Assembly: GCA_902800435.1 (NCBI GenBank)
Contig: CADCEQ010000023.1
Coordinates: 1-39,565 of the forward strand
Reading direction: 5' to 3'
DNA length: 39,565 bases
From: an uncultured Prevotellaceae bacterium
GTDB lineage: Bacteria > Bacteroidota > Bacteroidia > Bacteroidales > Bacteroidaceae
Shown piece after piece: positions 31,790 through 39,544 of the stretch. Within the stretch, counting starts at the first letter, position 1. Every line of letters begins with the position of its first letter. A model generated the notes under the pieces. The model was not told the origin of the DNA, searched no databases, and saw nothing but the letters and a program-made list of their open reading frames with translations. Made by a program: the position numbers and the translations under genes.

Positions 31790-33331
31790 TTAGAAAGTAT
31801 AGCCGAGCGTGAAGAGCAGCTGGTGGCGCTTGTTGTTCACCTTAACGGGGTTGCAGAGGTTGTCGTCATCAGCATACTCATTGTCCACATAGTTCATGAA
31901 GGGATAGAAGTCACCCTTCGTTGTCTGGTACTGGTAGGCAAGCGACAGATTGACATTCTCAAGCTGATAGCCGAAGCCGCAGGTAATGCGGTGGGTGGCA
32001 TCCCAGTTGGTATAGTCGGTAGCCGAGCTGTAGTAGGAGCCGTCGGTGCCGAGCGTACCATCCTTGAAGCCGTCCTTATTGAAGGCGGGCGACACGTAGT
32101 TGTAGCCCAGGCGGAAGGCCATCTCGGGCGAGGGCTTCAGCTCTGCGCCCAGCTTCAGCGTCGATACGCCTTTCAGCGTCTGCTCCGTGTGGCGGTTCAT
32201 GACGTCGTCGCTCGAGCTGTTGTCGTGGTAGTCACCATACCAGTCGTAATAAGAGTCGGTGATGTAGCGAGTGTCGATTGCACCGTAGTCGGTGTACTCA
32301 TAGGTGGCACCGAGGGCCAGCATCGTGCCGATGGTGTGACCAAGGCTCAGTCCGAAGCGCCAGGGTGTGTAAAGCTTATAATCGTATGCCTCACCGGCAT
32401 CAACGTTCAAGTCGCCGTCGGTGACGAAGGTGCTGTTACGGGTAGTCAGGCTATACCACGTCGGCGTGTGGACATAGGCACCGATGCGGAAGGGCGAGGT
32501 TTCGACGGGGCGTACAATGATACCAGCCTTCACGTCGTAGCCGGTTCCGTCAATCTTGCGCTCGTCAGACACCCTCAGGTAGAAATCCTGTAACTGTTCA
32601 GTATACTCGCTGTAGTGGCGGTAGTTGACGTCGTGAATGCCTACGGTCAGTCCAAGAAACACTTTGTTGTTGATGGCACCGCTGAAGTTCAGGTCGTACT
32701 CGCCGATGTAGCCGTACTTTGCGCGGTCCATCGTGTAGTCCTGGGCATTGTCGTAGTACCAGACATTATCTCTGGTATCGTAGTTCAGGTTACGGGCGTA
32801 GATATCGTCCAGCTGGTTGCACGAGGCGTAGCTGTTGTCGAAGTCGGGCACGCCGTCTTTCCCCACCTTATAGAGCAGTCCGGCCTTGGCCTTGGCATAG
32901 GTCAGCTTGTTCTGCGACGCATTGCCCAGCCTGTCGGCGGCCGACAGGATAAAGTCGAAATTACGGCTCTTGTGATAGTTGAAGCTGAAGTTCAGCCACG
33001 AGTCGTTGCCGTCGAAGCCCGACCAGACGAAGCCGGCCTGGTCGAAGCTCATGTTCGTCTTGTTGCCGGGCGAGAAGTCCTTCGCCTCCTCCTGGCTCAC
33101 CAGTCCCAGCGACATTCCCAGCATCGAGCGGCGCATCAGTCCGACGCCGGCGGGGTTGGTCGAGATGGTCGAGATGTCGGCACCCAAGGCCTCCAACGCA
33201 CCGCCCATACCTACGTAGCGGGCCGTTCCGTTCAGGTCCTCCTGAGCCACCTTCATGTTCTCGTATGTCTCCTGGGCCAATGACGGCATTGCAGCCGCCA
33301 AGGCCATGATTGCAATATATATCCTTTTCAT
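31790..33331 (-). CDS. OmpP1/FadL family outer-membrane transporter
   Basis: 513 residues from ATG 33331 (MKRIYIAIMALAAAMPSLA signal peptide, then QETY). An upstream TTG at 33346 would add five residues and is less likely. Family features are the plug-like N-terminus (GTARYVGMGGALEALGADIS then TISTNPAGVGLMR), the alternating strands of a 14-strand barrel, and the C-terminal HQLLFTLGYTF with terminal Phe. Such proteins move hydrophobic compounds across the outer membrane. The gene sits between the Gly-rich protein gene (50 bases upstream) and rubrerythrin (23 bases downstream). Confidence 0.9.
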   Translation of the reverse strand: MKRIYIAIMALAAAMPSLAQETYENMKVAQEDLNGTARYVGMGGALEALGADISTISTNPAGVGLMRRSMLGMSLGLVSQEEAKDFSPGNKTNMSFDQAGFVWSGFDGNDSWLNFSFNYHKSRNFDFILSAADRLGNASQNKLTYAKAKAGLLYKVGKDGVPDFDNSYASCNQLDDIYARNLNYDTRDNVWYYDNAQDYTMDRAKYGYIGEYDLNFSGAINNKVFLGLTVGIHDVNYRHYSEYTEQLQDFYLRVSDERKIDGTGYDVKAGIIVRPVETSPFRIGAYVHTPTWYSLTTRNSTFVTDGDLNVDAGEAYDYKLYTPWRFGLSLGHTIGTMLALGATYEYTDYGAIDTRYITDSYYDWYGDYHDNSSSDDVMNRHTEQTLKGVSTLKLGAELKPSPEMAFRLGYNYVSPAFNKDGFKDGTLGTDGSYYSSATDYTNWDATHRITCGFGYQLENVNLSLAYQYQTTKGDFYPFMNYVDNEYADDDNLCNPVKVNNKRHQLLFTLGYTF

Positions 33332-33343
33332 ATTCTTCAATAC

Positions 33344-33385
33344 CAATTTACAATTATCAATTCACAATTCTCAATTATCAATTAT
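33344..33385. repeat. Six tandem heptamers CAATTAT
   Basis: Six contiguous 7-base units (CAATTTA, CAATTAT, CAATTCA, CAATTCT, CAATTAT, CAATTAT) fill 33344-33385. The stop codon of the Gly-rich gene (33382-33384) lies inside the last unit. Confidence 0.9.
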
Positions 33386-34467
33386 CGACGTCCGCCGAAG
33401 CTGCCACCGCCGCTACGACTGCCACCACCGCCGCCGCCTGACGAACGGCTGCCACCGAAGCTGCCACCGCCGCCGAACGAACCGCCTGACGAGGATGATG
33501 ATCTGCTCACCGAAGGTGCAGAATAGCTGGGCGAGCTGGTAGTCGTCGAGCGCGTTGGCACAGTCGTCGTAGTAGTGCGTGAAGTCGTAGTACGGGCACC
33601 ACCGAAATTACCTGCAGCGGTCGATGAAACGCGGCGCGTTGTGGTGCCAGTGGCCGTCGTGCGGGTTGTTCCTGTCGATGCTGAGCGCGAACCGCCGAAG
33701 CTGCCGCTGCGGCCAGTTGCTGCCGAGCCTAAAGCGCGTCCGCCGAACGTGCCCGTAGAGTATGCCGTTGTGCGACCGTTACTGTTGCCACGCGGACCAT
33801 CATAATTGATGCGGCCGTGACGCTCGGTACCGGTAGGACCGCTGTAGCTGACCACGCTGCCATAATAGTAAGGATAGTAGCCGCCATACCAGTAGCTGCC
33901 GTACCAGGGCCTGTAATAACCGTAGCCGAAATACCAGGGATCATACCAGCCGTAGTACCAGGGGGCGTACCAGCCACCATAGTACCAGGGGTCACGCCAG
34001 TACCAGTAGCTGTCGTACCAGGGATAGTACGTTGCGTAGAACCAGGGAGAGTGCCAGCTATAGAGACTCCACGAGTCGCGACGACCGTCACGATAGCCTT
34101 CGGCATAGGCGTTGGGGTCGGGCTCGTAGCCGTCCCAGCGGCTCATCTCGCGTGTCAGCGCGAAATCCTCAGTTGCTGCAGAGTCGGGATAGACGCCCAG
34201 CTCGCCGTTGAAACTGATGATGTCGTTGCCGACGGAGTCGTTCGACACGACCTGGTAGTAGCTGCCGCCGCGACGATTGTATTCGTCCACGCTGCGGTTG
34301 CTACCCGAATAGAATGTCGGAGCCGGGCGGGCGCTGCTGCGCACCGTCGTCGTACTCACAGAACTCTTCTTGCTCGGGACGAAGTACATGTCATCGTCCT
34401 GTGCCATCATGGTCAGAGGCAAAGCCCCCAGAATGAGCGAAACTAAAATCTTTTTCATCATTTTCAT
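33382..34467 (-). CDS. Exported low-complexity protein: Trp/Tyr/Pro-rich core and Gly/Ser/Thr-rich tail
   Basis: 361 residues. A signal peptide (MKMMKKILVSLILGALPLTM, then MAQ) precedes an ordinary domain to about residue 125 (ISFNGELGVYPDSAATEDFA). Residues about 135-205 are almost only Trp, Tyr, Pro and Gly (SPWFYATYYPWYDSYWYWRD and onward), with PWY units at short intervals. Residues 215-361 are Thr/Ser/Arg then Gly/Ser repeats ending GGGSFGGRR. Such composition suggests an unfolded, adhesive or structural surface material. I recall similar low-complexity proteins in Prevotella and Bacteroides but no assigned role. Confidence 0.8.
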   Translation of the reverse strand: MKMMKKILVSLILGALPLTMMAQDDDMYFVPSKKSSVSTTTVRSSARPAPTFYSGSNRSVDEYNRRGGSYYQVVSNDSVGNDIISFNGELGVYPDSAATEDFALTREMSRWDGYEPDPNAYAEGYRDGRRDSWSLYSWHSPWFYATYYPWYDSYWYWRDPWYYGGWYAPWYYGWYDPWYFGYGYYRPWYGSYWYGGYYPYYYGSVVSYSGPTGTERHGRINYDGPRGNSNGRTTAYSTGTFGGRALGSAATGRSGSFGGSRSASTGTTRTTATGTTTRRVSSTAAGNFGGARTTTSRTTTTTVPTRSTTTSSPSYSAPSVSRSSSSSGGSFGGGGSFGGSRSSGGGGGGSRSGGGSFGGRR

Positions 34468-34521
34468 CTTTCTCCTTCGTTTTTATGGTTTCACGGTACA
34501 AAAGTACTGAGAATTTCACTG

Positions 34522-34529
34522 CAAATATA
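34522..34529 (-). promoter_or_regulatory. Probable -7 element of the Gly-rich/FadL/rubrerythrin group
   Basis: TATATTTG on the minus strand, about 55 bases before the start at 34467; the -33 region is weak. A second candidate, TACTTTTG (34506-34499), lies inside the small palindrome GTACAAAAGTAC. Confidence 0.45.
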
Positions 34530-34571
34530 CGGAAAAACCCTAAAACGTGATAGGTTTTTCCCTATTTTTAG

Positions 34572-34579
34572 TAATTTTG
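34572..34579 (+). promoter_or_regulatory. Probable -7 element of prmA
   Basis: TAATTTTG about 20 bases before ATG 34599. No TTTG is found 19-20 nt upstream; the spacer region is T-rich. Confidence 0.5.
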
Positions 34580-34598
34580 CGGCAAATTTTAACAACTT

Positions 34599-35489
34599 AT
34601 GAAGTATTACGAAGTAGATTTCAACGTTTTGCCCCTCAGCAGCGATGCCACCGACCTCCTGGCGGCGCTCGCCGGCGAGGCCGGCTTTGAAACTTTCGAG
34701 GAGACCGACCACGGTCTGCGAGGCTACGTACAGCAGCCACAGTTCGACCGCAGCCTGCTCGACAGCCTGCTCCAGACGTTCCCCATGCCGGGCGTCAACA
34801 TCAGCTATACCGTCGGCGAAGCCGAGGACCGCGACTGGAACGAGCAGTGGGAGCAGCAGGGCTTTGAGCCTATTCTGGTGGAAGGTGGAGGGGTGAAGGC
34901 GGAGGGCCCTTCCATCCTTATCCACGACGGTCGCCACCTCCCTCCCTCAACCCTCCACCTTCAACCCTCCACCATCTCAATCGAAATCGACGCCCGCCAG
35001 GCCTTCGGCACGGGCACTCACGAGACTACCCGCATGGTCTGTGCAACCTTGCTTGAGCTCGATGTTCAGGGCCAGCGCGTGCTCGACTGCGGCAGCGGCA
35101 CAGGCATTCTCGGCATCACTGCCATGAAGCTCGGCGCACGCGAATGTGTGGCCTACGACATCGACGAGTGGAGTGTCGACAACACACGCCACAACGCCGT
35201 CATCAACCGTGTCGAAATCACCCCGCTCCTGGGCGACGCCACTATTTTAAATAAGGTAGAGGGAACGTTCGACATCGTCATGGCCAACATCAACCGCAAC
35301 ATCCTTCTGGCCGACATGCCCATGTTCCGACAGAAGATGGCCCCCGGCGCCCACCTCATCCTCAGCGGCTTCTACACCGCCGACATTCCGCTGCTCACCG
35401 ACCGCGCTGCCTCGCTCGGCCTTGCCCTCGTCTCGCAGAGAGAAGACGGCGACTGGGCCTGCCTGCTGTTCTCTGCCGCCGCCTCATGA
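34599..35489 (+). CDS. prmA: Ribosomal protein L11 methyltransferase
   Basis: 296 residues. PrmA trimethylates ribosomal protein L11 with S-adenosylmethionine. The N-terminal domain holds ATDLLAALAGEAGFETFEE and AEDRDWNEQWEQQGFEPI. The catalytic domain carries QAFGTGTHETTRMV, the SAM-binding motif VLDCGSGTGILGI, VAYDIDEWSV, and FDIVMANINRNILLADM. Between residues about 95 and 127, where I would expect a short direct link, there is a stretch (EGGGVKAEGPSILIHDGRHL, then PPSTLHLQPSTIS) encoded by GGTGGA/TCCACC-type inverted repeats, which looks like a repeat insertion. The frame is intact and all catalytic motifs remain. Confidence 0.95.
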   Translation: MKYYEVDFNVLPLSSDATDLLAALAGEAGFETFEETDHGLRGYVQQPQFDRSLLDSLLQTFPMPGVNISYTVGEAEDRDWNEQWEQQGFEPILVEGGGVKAEGPSILIHDGRHLPPSTLHLQPSTISIEIDARQAFGTGTHETTRMVCATLLELDVQGQRVLDCGSGTGILGITAMKLGARECVAYDIDEWSVDNTRHNAVINRVEITPLLGDATILNKVEGTFDIVMANINRNILLADMPMFRQKMAPGAHLILSGFYTADIPLLTDRAASLGLALVSQREDGDWACLLFSAAAS

Positions 35490-35598
35490 CGGCGAGGAGC
35501 CGCCTCGCAAACACCAGGCGCCGCCTCGGCTGACAGGAAAAAACGACAGTTTTGCAGTAGTTTTTACTGAACTATGCCGACGTTTCAACTATTTTTCG

Positions 35599-35606
35599 TA
35601 ACTTTG
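35599..35606 (+). promoter_or_regulatory. Probable -7 element of the Dabb-rlmD pair
   Basis: TAACTTTG with no good -33. It lies about 33 bases before ATG 35640. Upstream, GCGAGG and CCTCGC (about 35493-35510) form a short hairpin after prmA but lack a T-tract. Confidence 0.5.
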
Positions 35607-35639
35607 CAAACAAATCGAAAGGTAAAACAGTAAACTGAT

Positions 35640-35945
35640 ATGGTAAAGCACATTATTCTTTGGACTCTGAACCCCGAACTGACGGAGGAGGAGAAGCAGA
35701 CCGTGAAGGCCGGCATCAAGGCCGGACTCGAGGGACTGGTGGGCAAGGTGCCCGGACTGATTGACGTGAAGGTAAACATCGACGGACGGCTCAGCTCGTC
35801 GAATGCCGACGTGATGCTCGACTCTACGCTGGAGTCGGAGGAGGCCCTGCGCGGCTATGCCCAGCACCCCGAGCACGTGGCCGTGGCCAACACGAAGGTA
35901 CGTCCCTACACCGTGCAGCGCAGCTGTCTTGACTTTGAGATCTGA
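35640..35945 (+). CDS. Dabb family (stress-responsive alpha/beta barrel) protein
   Basis: 101 residues. The opening MVKHIILWTLNPELTEEEKQ and the GKVPGLIDVKVNID block are Dabb (PF07876) hallmarks, with the later YAQHPEHVAVANTKVRPY containing the conserved His-Pro segment. It is a dimeric ferredoxin-like barrel in the cytoplasm. The family ranges from plant stress proteins to small enzymes, and its bacterial function is usually unknown. It lies 13 bases upstream of rlmD and is probably co-transcribed. Confidence 0.9.
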   Translation: MVKHIILWTLNPELTEEEKQTVKAGIKAGLEGLVGKVPGLIDVKVNIDGRLSSSNADVMLDSTLESEEALRGYAQHPEHVAVANTKVRPYTVQRSCLDFEI

Positions 35946-35958
35946 GCATTTTTGAGCT

Positions 35959-37386
35959 ATGGCAAGAAAGAAGAAGGAACTGCCGCTGCTCGAGAGCGTC
36001 AGGATTGAGGCTGTGGCTGCCGAGGGCAAGTGCCTGTTCCACTGGAACGACCTGGTGGTCTTTGTGCCCTGGTGCGTGCCGGGCGACGTCTGCGACGTCC
36101 AGATACGGCGCAAGAAGCATTCGTTTGCCGAGGGCGAGGTGGTGCGCTTTGTCGAGCAGAGCAAGGTTCGCGCCGTGCCCTTCTGCCAGCACTTCGGTGC
36201 CTGCGGAGGCTGCAAGTGGCAGAACCTGCCCTACGACGAGCAGCTCAAGTTCAAGCAGCAGCAGGTCTTCGACCAGCTGACGCGCATCGGCAAGGTCGAG
36301 CTGCCCGAGTTCCGCCCCATCCTTGGCAGCGTCAGGACGCAGGAGTACCGCAACAAACTCGACTTCGGCTGCGCCAACAAGCGCTGGCTGACGAAGGAGG
36401 AGATTGAAAGCCTCCCCTCGGAGGGAGCTAAGGACACGCCCGCCATCGGTTTCCACATCACGGGGGCATTCGACAAGATTCTGCCCATCGAGAAGTGCTG
36501 GCTGATGGACGACGTCCAGAACCGCATTCGCAACGAGATTCGCGACTATGCCATCCAGAACAGTCTGTCGTTCTTCGACCTCAGGGCACAGGTAGGACTG
36601 CTGCGCGACGTCATCTTCCGCAACTCAAAGAGCGGCGAGCTGATGGTCATCATTCAGTTCCACTACGACGAGACGGGCGGCGAGCGTGAGGCTCAAGCGC
36701 TCCTGCAGCACATAGCCGATAAGTTCCCGGAAATCACGTCGTTACTCTATCTCGATAATCAGAAGTGCAACGACACCATCGGCGACCAGGAGATACTCAC
36801 CTTCAAGGGCACCGACCACATCTTCGAGCTGATGGAGGACCTCCGCTTCAAGGTCGGCCCGAAGTCGTTCTACCAGACGAACACTGAGCAGGCCTACCAC
36901 CTCTACAGCGTCGTGCGCGAACTGGCTGCCCTGACAGGCAGCGAACTGGTCTACGACCTCTACACCGGCACGGGCACCATCGCCAACTTCGTGGCCCGGC
37001 AGGCACGCCAGGTCATCGGCATCGAGTACGTGCCCGAGGCCATCGAGGACGCGAAGGTCAACTCCGACATCAACGGCATCGGCAACACGCTGTTCTACGC
37101 CGGCGACATGAAGGACGTGCTCAGCGACGACTTCATCCTGGAGCACGGACGGCCCGACATCATCATAACCGACCCCCCGCGTGCCGGCATGCACCCTGAC
37201 GTGGTGAAGACCATCCTCAGAGCCGCCCCGCAGCGCATCGTCTACGTGTCGTGCAACCCCGCCACCCAGGCCCGCGACCTGCACGACCTTGACGCCGACT
37301 ACCGCGTGGTGGCCGTCCAGCCCGTCGACATGTTCCCGCACACCCCCCACGTCGAGAACGTAGTGCTGCTGGTTCGTCGCACATAG
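35959..37386 (+). CDS. rlmD: 23S rRNA (uracil-C5)-methyltransferase, RlmD/RumA family
   Basis: 475 residues. The N-terminal region (VAAEGKCLFHWNDLVVFVPW) is a TRAM-like RNA-binding part. Iron-sulfur ligands are Cys76, Cys82 and Cys85 (CQHFGACGGCKW) and Cys180 in LPIEKCW. The SAM site is YDLYTGTGTIANFV, and VYVSCNPATQARDL holds the catalytic Cys432. It should methylate a 23S rRNA uridine (U1939 in E. coli numbering). Orthology to RlmD rather than RlmCD is uncertain, since many Bacteroidota carry paralogues. It is cytoplasmic. Confidence 0.93.
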   Translation: MARKKKELPLLESVRIEAVAAEGKCLFHWNDLVVFVPWCVPGDVCDVQIRRKKHSFAEGEVVRFVEQSKVRAVPFCQHFGACGGCKWQNLPYDEQLKFKQQQVFDQLTRIGKVELPEFRPILGSVRTQEYRNKLDFGCANKRWLTKEEIESLPSEGAKDTPAIGFHITGAFDKILPIEKCWLMDDVQNRIRNEIRDYAIQNSLSFFDLRAQVGLLRDVIFRNSKSGELMVIIQFHYDETGGEREAQALLQHIADKFPEITSLLYLDNQKCNDTIGDQEILTFKGTDHIFELMEDLRFKVGPKSFYQTNTEQAYHLYSVVRELAALTGSELVYDLYTGTGTIANFVARQARQVIGIEYVPEAIEDAKVNSDINGIGNTLFYAGDMKDVLSDDFILEHGRPDIIITDPPRAGMHPDVVKTILRAAPQRIVYVSCNPATQARDLHDLDADYRVVAVQPVDMFPHTPHVENVVLLVRRT

Positions 37387-37427
37387 AATTCGTACCATCG
37401 AAAAGTGTAGCAAATGCCCCCATATTC

Positions 37428-38099
37428 ATGAAAAAAGTATTCTTCGCCTTCGTTCTGGCAGTATTCACCTTGAGCTGCCAACAGAAACAGACACAGGGAC
37501 AGGCCACCGATGCCAACACTCAGGAGCCAGTCGCCGACGTCGGCGACGAGCAGGCCGACGCTGCCCCCTTCAACATAAGTGACTATCTCGACGTGATGAG
37601 TGACAACCCGGAACTGCGCTACGGCATCGGCGACCTCGAACTCTCGGAGTATGCGCTCTACGACATCGATGGCGACGGTCAAGACGAGGTGTGGGTACGC
37701 GCTCCCGGCCAGAACTATCTCGCCATCTATGTCCTGAACGACAGTAAGCTGGAACTCGTGGCTTATGCCGACGGATGCACCGACCTCACCTACTACAAGA
37801 ATGCCGTCGCCTATGATGCCTACTACTCGCCAGGCAGGGCGTGCAAGGGTGCGCAAGTGGTGAAGAATAGCAAGCTGGCCGACAGCTATTGGGAGGAGAC
37901 AAACTGGGACGTCTTTGACGACGAAGCCGAGGAAGTCACCGACGAGAGCTACTACATCAACGGCAAAGAATCCACCAAGGCCGACTGCGAGCACTTCACA
38001 GAACAGCTCGGCACCCCCATCGACGCGCCCAATCCCGACTGGATGCCCATTAGACAGAACCGAACAAGCGCACCACGAGGCCGTTCAGACCCCTCCTAA
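37428..38099 (+). CDS. Lipoprotein with a DxDxDG-type calcium-like loop; C-terminus read from a repeat
   Basis: 223 residues. The lipoprotein signal ends LAVFTLSC with Cys17. A low-complexity Gln/Asp linker follows. ALYDIDGDGQDEVWVRAPGQ is an EF-hand/FG-GAP-like loop (D-x-D-x-D-G-x-x-E), suggesting calcium binding. Aromatic, acidic stretches follow (CTDLTYYKNAVAYDAYYSPG, VTDESYYINGKESTKADCEH). The final residues GRSDPS and the stop codon are encoded by the left end of a double-hairpin repeat, so the original C-terminus was probably replaced. No family is recognised. Confidence 0.8.
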   Translation: MKKVFFAFVLAVFTLSCQQKQTQGQATDANTQEPVADVGDEQADAAPFNISDYLDVMSDNPELRYGIGDLELSEYALYDIDGDGQDEVWVRAPGQNYLAIYVLNDSKLELVAYADGCTDLTYYKNAVAYDAYYSPGRACKGAQVVKNSKLADSYWEETNWDVFDDEAEEVTDESYYINGKESTKADCEHFTEQLGTPIDAPNPDWMPIRQNRTSAPRGRSDPS

Positions 38100-38356
38100 C
38101 CTCCCCTGACTCAGGGGAGGAACTATCCGCGCGGAGATTCCCCTCCTAAGTTAGGAGGGGCGAGGGGTGGTCTGAACAAGCGCAAAAGACACACGGCCGT
38201 TCAGACCCCTCCTAACCTCCCCTAACTCAGGGGAGGAATTATCCGCTGGGGATTCCCCTCCTGAGTCAGGAGGGGTTAGGGGTGGTCTGAACAGGCGGAA
38301 CGGAAGCGGGTTCAGACCCCCTCTGGCTCCCCCTGACTCAGAGGGAGAATCCTCGG
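38083..38356. repeat. Array 2 of double-hairpin repeats, inverted relative to array 1
   Basis: Copies lie at 38083-38177, 38199-38292 and a truncated one from 38310 to about 38356. They have the same GTTCAGACC/GGTCTGAAC ends and two inner palindromes as array 1, but read as its reverse complement. The first copy overlaps the 3' end of the lipoprotein gene. Apparent open frames on the minus strand here only translate the repeats. Confidence 0.9.
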
Positions 38357-38410
38357 AGCAAACGCGGTGTCGGCTCGGAATAAAGTGCAAGTCTGGTCGG
38401 AGCAAAATGC

Positions 38411-38632
38411 TTATGCTTTTGTCTGCAGATAGTAGTCGCTGAAGTCCTTGAAGCCGGGAGCTTGCTCGCTTTGCTTGCAAAGAACGTTGAGGGTTAAACC
38501 TTCAATGTTCAACTTGTTATCGCCGGAATGGGGCACCAGATTGGCCATCATGCCCGTCGGTTCCTTCCAACTGTAGTCCGGATACTGAAATTCCGTGCCG
38601 CTGATGTGTGCGCCAAGGACGGGGAAAAACAT
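38411..38632 (-). pseudogene. Short protein or remnant containing the 27-base element
   Basis: 73 residues (MFFPVLGAHISGTEFQYPDY then SWKEPTGMMANLVPHSGDNK, ending FKDFSDYYLQTKA). Composition is protein-like, unlike shadow frames, but there is no promoter of the usual form and no recognised domain. Residues about 50-58 (VLCKQSEQA) are encoded by the 27-base element shared with 9360-9386. It may be the C-terminal part of a decayed gene interrupted by repeats, or a genuine small protein. Confidence 0.35.
38458..38484. repeat. 27-base dispersed element, second copy
   Basis: Identical over 27 bases to 9360-9386 in the M23 gene. It lies in the open frame at 38411-38632. Confidence 0.9.
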
Positions 38633-38659
38633 CTGCTTTTTAGATGAATTTTGAATGGC

Positions 38660-38815
38660 CGGGTATTCCAGTTATTCCAATTCCAGTTTGTTTTTTTGAT
38701 ACCCCAATTCCGCTCACTATATATATAACTATCTATATATCAATTAGTTATATAATATATAAAGAGGGTTGTCATGCTCTTTTTCCTAATTGGAATTGGA
38801 ATAATTGGAATAGCT
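38660..38815. repeat. Large imperfect palindrome with A/T core
   Basis: The left arm (about 38665-38690, repeats of TTCCA/ATTCC) is complementary to the right arm (about 38788-38815, ATTGGAATTGGAATAATTGG). Between them an A/T-rich core contains TATATAACTA and its complement TAGTTATATA. No gene lies in 38633-38876. The layout resembles the region at 18570-18760. Confidence 0.75.
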
Positions 38816-38840
38816 GAAACAACCGAAACGCCCGGCTCAC

Positions 38841-38878
38841 TTTTTTACCTTTTTACTTTTTTACCTTTTTACCTTTTC
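38841..38878. repeat. TTTTTACC tandem array at a gene 3' end
   Basis: Imperfect units TTTTTTACC, TTTTTAC, TTTTTTACC, TTTTTACC and TTTTCAC run to the stop codon (38877-38879) of the minus-strand gene. On the minus strand they would be transcribed as an A-rich tail. Confidence 0.85.
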
Positions 38879-39260
38879 ACTCTTCCCCTACCAGGCCCTC
38901 CAGCCCCCAGAGCAGTTCGTTGGCCACGCTCACGGCATACTCGGCCGCGCTGAAGCCCGGGCTCATCTTCAGAGGCAGGAAGTTCAGTCGGAGCGAGCCG
39001 TCGGGGCGGCGGGTAATCGAGATGAACTTGCCGCGGAAGAGCGTCGGGTTGCGCTTGTAGGCCTTCAGGGGCAGCGTCTCGGTGAACGTGAAGTGCTCGT
39101 CGTAGCGGAACTCGTCAGCGTCCTCGTCGCGGCGCAGCACGCCGGTGTACTCGCGGCCGGGCTTCATCACGCCGTCGGTGCGCATCAGGGTCTTCACGTC
39201 CACGCAGAGGTGGGTGTTGCGGCTCCAGCCGCAGTGGTTCAGATTTTTCTTGTCAGTCAT
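38877..39260 (-). CDS. Small hypothetical protein with its own promoter
   Basis: 127 residues from ATG 39260 (MTDKKNLNHCGWSRNTHLCV). It is rich in strands and basic residues: REYTGVLRRDEDADEFRYDE, TETLPLKAYKRNPTLFRGKF, ISITRRPDGSLRLNFLPLKM, then a helical C-terminus (SAAEYAVSVANELLWGLEGL). It has no signal peptide or membrane span. No family is recognised; the LRRDE segment loosely recalls the small protein at 3894-4220. A consensus promoter (39407-39376) and a leader of about 110 nt precede it, so expression seems likely. Confidence 0.7.
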   Translation of the reverse strand: MTDKKNLNHCGWSRNTHLCVDVKTLMRTDGVMKPGREYTGVLRRDEDADEFRYDEHFTFTETLPLKAYKRNPTLFRGKFISITRRPDGSLRLNFLPLKMSPGFSAAEYAVSVANELLWGLEGLVGEE

Positions 39261-39375
39261 AATAATATAAGGTGTTAGGATGCCCCTCTCGCACTTGCAC
39301 GATGATATAGACAGGCGTACTTCGTCTCGTGCCCGGAGCCGTGCTCAGCTCTTGTCCGGCGTTGTAATTACGGTG

Positions 39376-39407
39376 CAAAGATACGCTATCCGGAAGATGT
39401 GCACAAA
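39376..39407 (-). promoter_or_regulatory. Promoter of the small gene at 38877-39260
   Basis: On the minus strand TTTG (39407-39404), 20 nt, TATCTTTG (39383-39376). The transcript would carry about 110 nt of leader, which contains GC-rich segments that might fold; I could not draw a convincing structure. Confidence 0.72.
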
Positions 39408-39423
39408 CTATCAGGGCGATGAT

Positions 39424-39507
39424 ACTATCATTTCGTATCACGCTGACAATCAGGAGAATAAAAAAGCGTGACAGCTGGAAACGCCAACTATCACGCAACT
39501 ATCATGT
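39424..39507. repeat. Repeated TATCA sites upstream of the right-edge gene
   Basis: Direct repeats AACTATCACGC (39486-39496) and AACTATCATGT (39497-39507) abut each other. Related ACTATCAT and TATCACGC occur at about 39424 and 39436. They could be regulator-binding sites between divergent genes. The rest of 39261-39544 shows no gene. Confidence 0.45.
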
Positions 39508-39544
39508 ACACAACCTTTGTAGAGTCAACAAAAGGAAAAATACG

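Noticed and set aside
35493..35512. Terminator after prmA
   Set aside because: The GCGAGG/CCTCGC hairpin has no following T-tract.
38151..38480. 109-residue minus-strand open frame
   Set aside because: It mostly translates the double-hairpin repeats and has no independent protein character.
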